This document shows positions 13,510 to 26,000 of a stretch of DNA of 64,000 bases, in pieces (within the stretch, counting starts at the first letter, position 1; each line of letters opens with the position of its first letter). The stretch lies in assembly GCA_961205875.1 (NCBI GenBank), contig OY540813.1, positions 15,285,001-15,349,000 of the forward strand, in the 5' to 3' direction. A program made the position numbers and the translations under genes. The notes below the pieces were generated by a model, which searched no databases, had not been told where the DNA came from, and worked only from the letters and a program-made list of their open reading frames with translations. This stretch comes from Sialis fuliginosa. Lineage: Eukaryota; Arthropoda; Insecta; Megaloptera; Sialidae.

Positions 13510-13559
13510 ATCTAGACAGCTAGGATTTAGCATGATTATAGAAAATGGTGGACCAACAT

Positions 13560-13770
13560 AATATTATCTAACTATATCTCTACATATAAAAATTAATGTT
13601 CGTTTGTATGAGGCTTATAGACTCGGGAATTACTGAACTGATTTCAATGCGATTTTCACCAATAGTTAGATAATTTTGCTGTGCAGTATAGTGGCTATTA
13701 ATATTTTATGAAAATCTAAGATTTAACATCAAAAGTCTAAAAAAAATCTATATCAAGTCCTGTTATAGGT
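13560..13770 (-). repeat. Dispersed repeat, inverted relative to 54243-54443
   Basis: ATGTTCGTTTGTATGAGGCT and onward is the reverse complement of 54243-54443 over about 190 bases, including GAACTGATTTCAATGCGATT and CTATATCAAGTCCTG. It resembles the non-coding end of an insect retroelement, but the family is not established. Confidence 0.55.
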
Positions 13771-14307
13771 ATATAAAAATATAGCCATGGTATACAGAAT
13801 TCTATAATTTACGGTTTCAGTATTTTTTTAATTTAGGTCACTATGATTACATCTCTTTTAAATATTTTGTCGAACATTTTTTGAAACAGACAAATGGGTT
13901 ACCAATAATATTTTTTCATTCAATCAAATGAAAGCTGACAATTCAAGGAAAGTGTCATTAAAATCAAACTTCCGTAGAAAATGATTGAAAGTTGCAAGAA
14001 GAGATCCAGAAGAGTTTCATTTAAATCTTCACTTTTTTTTGTGAAGATAACTTTAATGCAAATAATACATGACGTATTATTACGAAATTATTGTAGTATA
14101 AAATATAAAAACTAATTGCGTAAATAAAGAAAAATAAACTGATTTTTCATTTGGTTTTATTGTTATTCTCACAGCAGTTCCATATCCAATGCCATCATCA
14201 CCATAAAGTCTTAAATCTGTTAACTAAGAAAATACATTTAACACAACTATATAAATACTGATTGTGTAAATTGTGTATCATGTGGATTTTAAAAATATTG
14301 TCTGAAT

Positions 14308-14505
14308 CATAGACATAGAGAATGGACAGTGCATTCTGTATTAACTCAATGGTGTAACATCTGTTCAAAAAAGGAGAGAGAGATGCAGTGTAGTTTGGAA
14401 CATAGACATAGAGTTACACAGTTATTCCAAATCTGTTTCTATCTCTTTCTTTTGACACGGTTCTGTGTTCGAGTCAGATGCCTGGTCCATTTCTCTATGT
14501 CTATG
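14308..14505. mobile_element. 198-bp MITE with CATAGACATAGAG termini and 8-9 bp target duplication
   Basis: Left end CATAGACATAGAGAATGGAC, right end GTCCATTTCTCTATGTCTATG. GTCTGAAT lies directly on both sides (14300-14307 and 14506-14513). If the terminal C belongs to the flank, the duplication is 9 bp (GTCTGAATC). The motif ACATAGACATAGAG also recurs inside near 14400. Target length suits hAT, P or Mutator-type elements; the terminus does not decide. Confidence 0.75.
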
Positions 14506-15047
14506 GTCTGAATCGTTTTTTTAGTGCAATCTAGATAACCTCAGAAATGTAAACAAATATTCTTTATTCGTCGATTTATCTAATAAGTCACGTAACCTAG
14601 TTTATAACAGTTAATAACTGTTATACCTCATTAACACAGATATTTTAAGATTTCTAATAAAAATCTAGCTTCGACTTAAAGAAGCATCCTACGTATCAAT
14701 GCGTTTATTCTGAGTTTTGCCCTGTCAGATTTTATGGAACAGTCTTCCATTGTTTCCATGAATGTTTTCTTTTTATAAAGTATTTACTTTAAACCACCTT
14801 GAATGCTCAAAACAACACAAATAATAGCGAAAATTACAAATAAACAATAATAGTATGTAGAAAACTGATTTGTTTATTGCATTATGACGTCATACAACGA
14901 CATATGTACTTACTCGTTTATAATCACATGATAAAGAGATTCAAAATAGCATGGCTTGGCCATAAAATGCACACCCCTTAAATTTTTTAAAATGTATTAA
15001 TTAATAAGGTTGTCTACTTTTTCAATTTTAGTACTAATTATGATTAT

Positions 15048-17778
15048 TAGAGATTGGAAAAATAGTTGTTATTTTTAATGAAATAGTTACTATATAGTTT
15101 ATTTTTTTTCTGTAAAATAGTTGGCAAATAGTTTTTTTTAATCAAAATAGTTGTGAAATAGTTACAAATTTTTTTACAATAATAATTTTTTGTTGATTTA
15201 ATCAATAATTAGTGACATTTAGTCCAGTAATTTTAGATTTAAACTGCGAAAAAAATAGCAGATAGCTGAATTTTTGTATACACCTTCGTTACAGTGTTAT
15301 AAATAACGTGTAAAAAGTCCCCAAAGATATCGCGCCGGCATTGCGAGATATTGAAGGTCTAACGTGACGAAAAACGGTTATTCGTAAATATCTCACTTCC
15401 TATGACTCGGAGGTCAATGGGGGTTATTATATAAAAAGTGTATTATTAAATTCTTAAGAAAAAAGGTTCTTTCCATTAAAAAAAAAAAAAAAACCGTTCT
15501 CGTGGTAGAGCGCGGAGAAAGTATGGCTATATATTTGCATACGGTATGACGCACTCTATGGCAATTAACTATTTGCATATGGCTATTTCTACGTGAAAAA
15601 ATTACAGGACAAAAATTAAAGAGTAGCAAATAATCTATAAGGTGTGTCATTCGGATATATTAAAAAAACATTTTTAATCAATTTTAGTCACATTTAGTAG
15701 AACTACAAACATAGTGATTTATGAAAAATTACCATTCTTGTTCAATTTTGTGTCGAAAATCTACACTTAAGCTTTTGCAAAGTTATTTAATGGTTCTACT
15801 AAAGTAAGCTTAGGACATATTGAGTAGAAAAGAGAGAAAAAATGTGTTAAATTGGCCTGCATTTAACGATAGGTACGCCAAAAATTAAAAAATCGAAAAA
15901 AAATTGTTTTATTATAAAATGCACCCTTTTTAAAGTTGTATGTGTACTTATGTTATAAATATGACTAAATAGTAAAATTATAAATATTTTTAGGCTAAAA
16001 ACATGATTTTTATTTTTTTTTGCTAGAAAAACTTCTATTCATATTACTCTCTTGATAGCTCCTATTTCATATGCAAACCATCAAATTTAAAAAAAAAATA
16101 AAAAAATAGATTCGCCATTAAATTTTGAATAATAAACAATAAATTATTTTTTACTTAATTTTATATTTTCCGTGTAATGGGAAGCCAAAATCAACGAATA
16201 TTGGACGATAACAAGAAAATTGGTGTCCGCGCGATTCTTTTTTGTTTTATAAAACTGGGACCGAATAAGAATTAAGAGTGGCGACACATCTGTTTTTGAA
16301 GAGGAGAGTTTGATGTACAATAATACCGAATTTCATGTTCCTATCTCGATGCAATCCTTATTTTATAAAACAAAAAAAGAATCGCGCGGACACCAATTTT
16401 CTTGTTATCGTCCAGTATTCGTTGATTTTGGCTTCCCATTACACGGAAAATATAAAATTTAGTAAAAAATAATTTATTGTTTACTATTCATAATTTTATG
16501 GCGAATCTATTTTTTAATTTTTTTTTTAATTTGAAGGTTTGCATATCAAATAGGAGCTATCAAGAGATCCTGCGGTAATATGAATAGAAGTTTTTCTAGT
16601 AAAAAAATAATAAAAAACATGTTTTTAGCCTAAAAATATTTATAATTTTACTATTTAGTCATATTTATAACATAAGTACACATACAACTTTAAAAAGGGT
16701 GCATTTTATAATAAAATAATTTTTTTTTCGATTTTTTAATTTTTGACGTACTTATTGTTAAATGCAGGTCAATTTAACACATTTTTTCTCTCTTTTCTAC
16801 TCAATATGTCCTAAGCTTATTTTAGTAGAACCATTAAATAACTTTACAAAAGCTTAGGTGTAAATTTTGAACACAAAATTGAACAAAAATGGTAATTTTT
16901 CATAAATCGCTATGTTTGTAGTTCTACTAAATGTGATTAAAATTGATATAAATTTTTTTTTAATATATCCGAATGACACACCTTATAGATTATTTGCTAC
17001 TCTTTAATTTGTGTCCTGTAATTTTTTCACTTAGAAATAGTCATATGCAAATAGTCAATTGCCATAGAGTGCGTCATACCGTATGCAAATATATAGCCAT
17101 ACTTTCTCCGCGCTCTACCACGAGAACGGTTGTTTTTAAAAACAAAATGGAAAGAGCCTTTTTTCTTAAGAATTTAATAATACACCGTTTATATAATAAC
17201 CATTATTGACCTCCGAGTCATAGGAAGCGAGATATTCTCGAATAACCGTTTTTCGTCACGTTAGACCTTCAATATCTCGCAACGCCGGCTTGATATCGTT
17301 GGGGACTTTTTACACGTTATTTATAACACTGTAACGAAGGTGTATACAAAAATTCAGCTATCTGCTATTTTTTTCCCAGATTAGGTTCATTTATATCTAA
17401 AATTACTGGACTAATTAACGTATTAGTAAAAAGTGTCAAATCTGAAATTTTCGAGGAAAACATGTTATGCGATTCTAGAAGCTAAAAAAAAAAGGAAAAA
17501 CAAATAAATATGTAAAAACACAACATAAATATCTATAAAATATCTGTATAATAGACAAAATGTATTTGTAAAAATATATAAAATTACAAAATTTTTAACG
17601 TTGGCTAAAAAAAAGGCAAATAGTTTAAAAATAGTTGGAAAGGTAAAATAGTTGCAAATAGTTGATTTCAAATTGGGTTCAATCAAACCAGTTTTCTGTA
17701 ATCGATGGTCCATATGTAATAAAAATTACAATAGTTACATTTTTCGCAATAGTTGAAAAACTATTTTTCCAATCTCTA
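15048..17778. mobile_element. 2.73-kb foldback element with hAT-type ends
   Basis: The termini are TAGAGATTGGAAAAATAGTT and AACTATTTTTCCAATCTCTA. Both flanks are ATGATTAT (15040-15047 and 17779-17786), a perfect 8-bp duplication. TAGAG matches the hAT terminal pattern YARNG. Most of the element is two arms that mirror each other, roughly 15240-16254 and 16361-17390, around a ~106-bp unpaired centre. The two outermost segments are not complementary to each other beyond the ends, and the right one is about 210 bases longer. Mirrored 78-residue frames (15414-15650 on the - strand, 16973-17209 on the + strand) are a by-product of the arms and show no transposase motif. Non-autonomous. Confidence 0.85.
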
Positions 17779-17786
17779 ATGATTAT

Positions 17787-20068
17787 GTAATTAATAAAAA
17801 GCTCTGCATAAGAATAAATTCAAAACATATCTGCCAGTGATTGCACAGAGTCACGGAGTTAAATATCGAAGAACTTTGATAAATAACAATAAGATATTCA
17901 ATGCTTTTACAATAAAATTATAAACAAACATAGTAAATTTCTATAATAAAATTACGTAGTATGGAATTTGAATATTATATTTAATTAAATACAAATTATC
18001 AAAAAAATTTATTTGACAAATCGAAGCCCATGTTTGTAGTGACACCTGGTAACATAATACATATACACTGAAAATGTACATATGCTTGATAATACATATA
18101 TGTATGTATACTATACTTAAAAACTAAAAACTATTAACATGATGGGATTACTTATTGTATATTAAACTTTTGCTCTGATGTTCTTACTACAGTTTCAACA
18201 GCAATTCAATAATAATAGGAGATTTTATTATAAAAGCGATCAATTCGATATACTTTTTAGTAAATTTAAATAATTATTCGATTCATCTTATTATAACTCT
18301 ATTGGTTTTCATCTATCAGCACTAATAGGTAATACCTGAGCATTAAAAAAATATTAAAAGACACAAACAAGCAACAGTAACTATTTTAACACTGCTGTCA
18401 ATTTTAACTATATATATACATAAAATATCTAAATTTATATATAGAAAGAATGTATGAGTACATATGTGAATGTCATTTCCCCTCTCGATAGTCAACAGTT
18501 CTGTTCATGTATGACCACGGGAGAGATTATCTTTTAGTATACAGCACACTCTTTGGTGTGCCGGTTGTAACGACCTTCATCGAGGAATTTGTGTTAAATC
18601 TGTCAATATTACACAACACGCCGCGAACATATGTACATCATGCATGCACCTCAGTGGAGAATAGTGTAGTATTCGAATTAACTGAATATTCATAAATAGT
18701 GTGTTATATTGACGGTTTATTGTTATTTAATAAGATTTATAATAAAATGCAATTAAATCTATAAATCATTAATAGAAGTGATATGATAAATAATAGAAAT
18801 ATTGAACAATTGTAATCTATAAAAAGTAACATTAAGTCATTATTATATTGAAATTAGAAAATAGACAAAAAGTTAGGGTAGTATTTAAGCGCGCAATATT
18901 TTATATACTTTGAGCATTAAATGTATTGTATTTGAGCAATAACATTTTGAATTCTGAGCTTTATACTATGCATAAAATATAACATTAAATTTGTTGTGTT
19001 AGAATAGACCTAACCTAACAACCTAACGAAAATTAACCAACCCAAAACTAATCAACTCGATTTCGCCACCAATAAATTGCTTTAACCAAGGACAGTTAAG
19101 TTGCATTTTTTTAGAACATCAACACTTTTCGGCTTATAAAATATTATATAAATACATGTTATTGCTCATTTAGTATAAATCTCACCAACCTAATACTCAT
19201 TCAGTCATTTAAGGGAGCAATTATTTTTTCTATGTGTCATTTTATTTTTTTAATGAACAAAATGTATTTTTTAAACGCTAGTTTATGATAACTATTGCTA
19301 AAAGACAAAAAATACTGTTCAATATTGTTTACAAATGCTATAATAGTTTATTAAGTGATAGAATAGTTAATTTAATGCTCTTCGCTATTTCTCATTTCAT
19401 TTAAAATAGTGCGCGTTTAATTTGTTCCCAACAAGTTACTCTTACTTCCGATCGATTTCGTTATTTGTTATTAAACCACAATGTCACAGTCAAGATTAGC
19501 TCTAAATATATAGATAAAGATTTTCAATATTATTTGATATAAGAACGTAATCATTTTGTTGACCATGAATTTTTTGTCAAATAAATATATAATATTTTTA
19601 TCAAATTTAATTTAAACATTGCTATTTGAATTTGTACATCATAAAAATTTTAAATAATTTGTAACAAAAGTAGATATTCATAGGCTAATTATTATAATTT
19701 AATGTATGTGTAACTTATCTGATTAGAATATTAAAAATACTTATCATTATTACACATCTCGATGGTTTGATACATCGTTTGGTATACAAATGTTGATAGC
19801 AAAACTAACATTTCTTCAGTATCACAACATACATACATATATGTATTAGGTAGATTTAATGTTTTAAGGTTTTAAAAAAAGAACTAAACTACTATTTTGT
19901 GTATATTTTACCGATAAAAATAACTTAATAATGGATTAAAATTGTTAGAAAATGAAGCAACAATAAGTGTTGTAAATGTGAAAGTTAATTGTGTTGAAAT
20001 ATATACCATTTCTATCATGCATTAACATATACTGAAAAAATATTTTCAAGTACTAAAATTTTTTTATA
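17787..20068. other. Intergenic region upstream of MCT-like gene 2
   Basis: Mostly AT-rich unique sequence. The stretch 18475-18690 is richer in G+C than its surroundings and could hold a promoter or untranslated first exon. A TTTTCAAG acceptor-like site ends at 20050, just before the start codon. This is inference only. Confidence 0.35.
18871..19425. repeat. Possible inverted-repeat element with TTTAAGCGCGC ends
   Basis: TAGGGTAGTATTTAAGCGCG at the left loosely mirrors GTGCGCGTTTAATTTGTTCC at the right. A left-end copy occurs at 5687-5840 in gene 1. The interior has repeated GAGCAATAAC / TTGCTCATT motifs. Boundaries are approximate. Confidence 0.4.
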
Positions 20069-23000
20069 ATGGTGGAACAAGTACAAATCGCTCCAGATGG
20101 AGGGTGGGGGTGGGTGATTGTTATAGGAAGTGCACTAAGTAATGTAAGTATGAAATTTTTTGTTATTGAACTATAACTTTTTATCAATGAACTACCTAAT
20201 TATTATAAGTCGTAACCCTCATTGAGAAAATTTTACAGGATCTGAATAGTTTGAAAATTGATACAGTAAGTGATTAGAATATTCTAAAATCAAGTATTTT
20301 TGAAATACTTTAAAAAGTCATTTTTGGTATTCTGTGTATAAATTATACACATGTCATTCTTTTATTACCGATTAAGGGAAAGTATAATAAGTATTGATTT
20401 CTGGTCACAAATTCGTGTTGATCCTGAATTTATCTAAGTTTTTTTTTATATATTCACACTGTGACTTGAGTTGAATAATCCACAGTTTTACCCGTCATTT
20501 AAAAAAAATGTCATTAGAACATTGGTTACAGGTATCAATATTAATACTATTGATGGGTAAGTCTAATCATGTATTACATATGTATATGATTTTAATCAGC
20601 GAGAATGTGTGAAGCAATCGTGTACTATTAATTTTTTACATTTTCTAAATAGGTTATCTTTTATCATCTTTTCTTATAAATCCTAGTAAGAATGGCTACG
20701 GAACCCTATCATGTGTGTGACCGACAAACACTTGACCGTTTTAATGTTTTATTGATATTGATTAATATATATTTTAGATGAGATTTCATTCTATAATATA
20801 ATATATTAATAGGTACCCATTTAATACGCATTATGTAGGTATCATAGTTAAGAATTACTAACATGCATGCACATTAAAAAATACACTAGGATCAATTCAT
20901 TTGAAGTGGTCCAACACTGGTTGATCGATCATTCTAAAAAAAATTATTTTGTGTGTTATTACCCTTACATGATGGTAATTCGAAATGGCCATTATATGGA
21001 TTGACCCAGTAATTAGAATATTTTTTGTAAACTTATAGTTTGATTGAAATTTCATCCTTGAGTTTGACCATAACAACATAATGATATTCTTAAAAATAAT
21101 TTAAAAATGTTTTGTAACTTTAATTATTTAATTTAGATATTTGATAATTTTTGGGGTATTATTATTATTAATTATCAGCAGTGGATATTTAAAATATTTG
21201 AATTTAAATAATTAAATGTTAATATCAAATATGAATATCCTTGGTATGCACTTTCTTAATAAATGATAAAAACTTATTTCGGCCCTAATGGTTAAACTCA
21301 AGGACATAACTTATAATCGAATAATGTTTTGAACATTTGTATCTGAAATAACGTATGTATCTACCTGAGTTAAATTAAAAAAAAATAAAAATATATGAAA
21401 AAATAATCAGGTGCGTCTTAAATGGTTAACCAATGCCAGGCAATTTATCTGAACACTATCAATTTTTATTTAATTTGTTCAATAATTAATTACCTTTGGT
21501 GAATTTAGCACGAGTTAGCACTATGCATTTACTTGGCAGAAGTTTTTTTTTATAATCTCCTATATGTGAATACTATTTTTCATATATAAATCTATACATT
21601 GAAAATAAAAAAGTGAATCTGTACGTTGTTTAATAAGCAAAATAGTTCAATATTGTCGACTGTAGAAGCTATTTCCTTATATACTTTATTTAACTTGTAT
21701 AAATATAATAAAAAACACACTTTTAAATTACACTGCACTTTGTACTTATAGTCAAATTTATTGTTTAAAAACAACATACCAACTTACTACTGTTTGTTTG
21801 CTATATTATTATACATCCTTCAAAATGTTTGTAATGTAACATATTAATTTCAATGACAATTCACAATAAAACATTATTGTATAAATTAACATTAATTGAT
21901 CCCATGCATCACAAACATATAAAATTATATAGAAGGAATTCTAAGCCATGTTTTTTTATCAAGTGACTAGTTAGACTCTTGTTATGTTGGCACGTATTTG
22001 TATAGTAATAATAAATAATAATTTTTAATTACTCTAGAATTTTTTCGCGGCTTCGGCCGTATATATTTCAAATCCGTGAAAGTCTACTCTCTGCACATCC
22101 CCTTTGGAAGGTTATCAATTCGTCTGTATATATTTTTTATTTACATTTTTTTGGACATAACTTCGATAAACATGTACTGACTTGGACGATTTTTTGATTG
22201 TTTGAAAAAGTATACTCCCGAAGTAGTCCCATATAAATGTCATTTGAATCCTACTACGGTTTTCAAAAATACGCCACTCAAAAGGGAAAAATATAAAGCT
22301 TTTGAATAAAAAATGAAATCAACTTAAAAAAACTAAAAACATTGAAAAGTATACCTTATAATTAATTTTAACAGTTTGTGAAGTCGGTTTTCTTTTTTTC
22401 TTTATTAAAAAGTTTTTTATTTGCTTGATACCGACATCAAAAACTGTTAAATTGAATCATTTTTATAATATTAATTAATTAATTTGTTTAACTGAAAGTA
22501 ATCTTTTTCTATTCAAATGAAAAATTTCCCACCAAATGGGCATTCAAAGTCACGTGGTATGATGACGTCAGCTGCTACTTAACAAGCTGAATTCAACCAA
22601 TAGACATCGCATATTCTGACGTTTAATATATTTTCTGACGTCATATCAGTGACAGATTCGCTGAACGCGTTTGTAATCAGGTGACAAACAGGCTAAAAAT
22701 TACAATTTTAAATTAGGTTTTTTATTAAAATACTAACTTACATCACGTAAAAAACACTTGTTAGTATATTATAGTAACATACTATCTTTACAACATTTTA
22801 TATGTTATTATCAGTAATGTCAAATACGCTATCAGAGAGCAGATTCATACGCGGGAATAAACACATCGAATAGCATCTAGGGAGGGGGGGGGGGGCAGTT
22901 TTAATCAAACACGAAAAGCCATTCCTTAAAAATAGTTCACGCCAGTAACCTACATATATGAATGGTTTTCGGTTTCAGTCAAACAATTAATGCCTTAATT

Positions 23001-26000
23001 AATTTTTTAGGGAAAAAATTATATATTAAGCTTACTATGGCAAATAAATATGAAAATCGAACCCACACTACTAATTTTTTGATAATTATTTCAGATGATA
23101 GTCATTCCAATAATGCAAGGTTTTGGTCTTATATTTCAAGAGAAATTTAAAATTTTGGGATTCAGTGCGACCGACTCAACAATTATAATTAATGTGAATT
23201 CAGCATTTGGTATGGCGCTTGGATTATTCAATGGAGCTCTATTAAAAGGATTTGGATTTCGGAAAATAGGTTTAATTGGATCAATTCTGATATTTATTGG
23301 AGTTACAAGTACAGCATTTGCAAATACTTTTGCACAATTTATAATCACCTACAGTATTATTGCTTGTGAGTATAATAAAATCAATAAATCAATAAAATTA
23401 TTTTATTTTTTTTACCATAATAGAAAAATAAATCGAAACAAATTATTTTTAAAACTAAGCAAATTGTAGAAAAAATATCATTGCCAATTTGTAGGGGTCA
23501 ATATCATGATATTTTTATTTTTTATTTGTAAGATTGAGTAAATTATGTCTGAAAAGATTTTCTGTAAACAGCTTGAATTTCGAAATAAAAATTAATAAAA
23601 CTTTCTTTTCAACACTCGGTATATTCTTTTATTGAATAAAAACTTTTAAAAAGTTTTTATAGATAATATTTTTTATATTATTTAGGTTTTGTGGCTATGA
23701 AATTACTTTTTTATAATATAAATGTATCTATGCAAGTTCTTTTTAAAATTAATAATAAATAGAAAACAAATTCAGGAAATAACTTATATTTTTTAATTGT
23801 AAAAATACTATGTTTTTATATGATATTAAATAATTATTTCTTAATGAAAAGATTAAGGCAAAAATAATTATATATATTATCTTATATTTTTAGAGTGAGT
23901 AAAGTAAACAATGCATTGTCGTAGTAAAACAATAAAATAATCGACTCTTGAAAATACAATATTTAAATATAGTAACCTTGTATCTATTAATGAAATGAAT
24001 TATATTAGAATAAATATTATTAAATATTTTCGGTTATAATTATTAAAAATTTATGTTTTATTTTACGGGCAAAGCCTGCAGGGTGTGCAATGCTGACACT
24101 GCCCGGGTAATGTCAACATTGCACATCGCTGCTGAGCAAAGTTCGCAGAAATGGTTAATAAACGGACTCGATCTGATTTAAATTATGTATGTATAAAATT
24201 TTTGAAAATAATTTTTTTCAGCATTTAGGATTGTGCCTAATGTAAAGATTAATTTTCGTTGGTCCATTGTAATAAATATATTTTAAAATGTGTACCAATT
24301 AATTTTATTTAATAGTTCAAGTTAAACACTATAATACAGTAGGTACTGCCCACGACGCGACGATTTAGCTTTGTCTGCTTAGAACCCGACAAAGTCCGTT
24401 AGTTAACCACTGCGAACTATGCCCAACAGCAATGTGCAATGCTGACATTCCCAAGGCAGTGTCGACTTTGCACACTCTGTAAGCTTTGCCCATCACATAT
24501 ACACCAATATTATATAGTAAAACAATAAATATGTAATAGACCCATAAAAATATATAATTCAGTTAGGTACCAATCTGACGAAATCCATGTTTTATCGTTT
24601 TGCTACGTTTGTTCGTAATTACAGTAGGTACTATACCATTGTATCTACTTTCAAAATACGAAGTTGGAGCCGGGGCGAAATGTTACTTATATACACCCCC
24701 CCCCCCCTCACCAATCATTTTCAATACTTGATTAGATGATAAATTGAAAAATGTATTTATTTGAAACGATTGTATCTTTCAGTTAAATATATTTAGTTTT
24801 ATTACAAAACAATGAATGTTCTTGAAATTTTATTTTGATACGCAGAAATCATTTTGGCTTCTGTATGACTAATTTCTTGACATTAATCTATTAGGTACAT
24901 TTACGTATTATATATTATACTAATACTTGCACCGATAAAGTAGAAAAAAAGTTAAAAAAAGAATGTGACCATATTGATAATATTATCTCATTTTATCATA
25001 AACAAACAAAGCTAAACTTGTTATGTCATTGCTTTGCTTAAAATAGGTGATTTATTGATCAAATATACTCGTATAAAAAACAAAAAACTATGATCTTTAA
25101 TAAAAATTAGTAAATATTTTTCGTATGCGACAATATGATAAATATCGTAATATTAAATAAATAACTTTTTCAGTTTTGGAGCTAAACAAAGATTATTATT
25201 TTTAGTGAATTATCGCTATATAAAACTAACATAAGTGTATAACAAAATTTAGAAAACGCGAGGACGAAAATAAATCTTTATGATATGCAATAAATATTAC
25301 TGCTTTGTCTATATTAAAATAATAAATATGAATTCCATATTTACTAAACTACTACATTGCACATGCATGTTATTAAAAATACCTATCTTATAAAACCTTG
25401 GAAAATATAATAATTTGAGATAATATTTATATCACTGGTATATATTTCTAATGTATTCATTAAAATTTCTGTAATATCAATTTCATTAAAATTAACAACA
25501 TAAACAGAAGACAGGAAAAATTAGGGCGTAAAAAGTAAAATCTGCGTATTTTCTTGATTCTGAAAAAATGTAGCATGTTAAGAAGATATATTTTCGTTGT
25601 GACTGTTTAAATTATTTATAATACTAGCTATGCCAGCGGCTTCGCTCGAGTGGACTACTGAATTATTGTTTAGGATTTTTGAAAAATATATGATAGTTGA
25701 ATTATTTTAGAGCTTTTGATTCTACCCAATTATTGACTACATTATATTGTTCAATATTTAACAGTTTAGACAGCGTATTGCACTGGTGGAAAACTTTTTT
25801 CCGACTTTACTATTAATTCCTAACATAACAAAATAAATACTAAAACCTGGGAAAATAATATATCTATGAATTAAAAAAACACGTAAATCGGATAAGTGGA
25901 TAAGACAGACAGAGAGAAGTTGCGTTTTATAATATATATAGATGTGTATGTATGTATAAGTACATTACATTTTATTTAGTTAAACATGAACATTAAATAT

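Noticed and set aside
15414..17209. Two nearly identical 78-residue frames facing outward (MTHLIDYLLLFN...)
   Set aside because: They lie in the mirrored arms of the foldback element, so the match is a by-product of the inverted repeat. There is no domain or start context.
24690..24712. Poly-C run (and the poly-G run near 22883) as functional G-quadruplex sites
   Set aside because: Single homopolymer runs without the spaced G-tract pattern; they may also be sequencing-prone.
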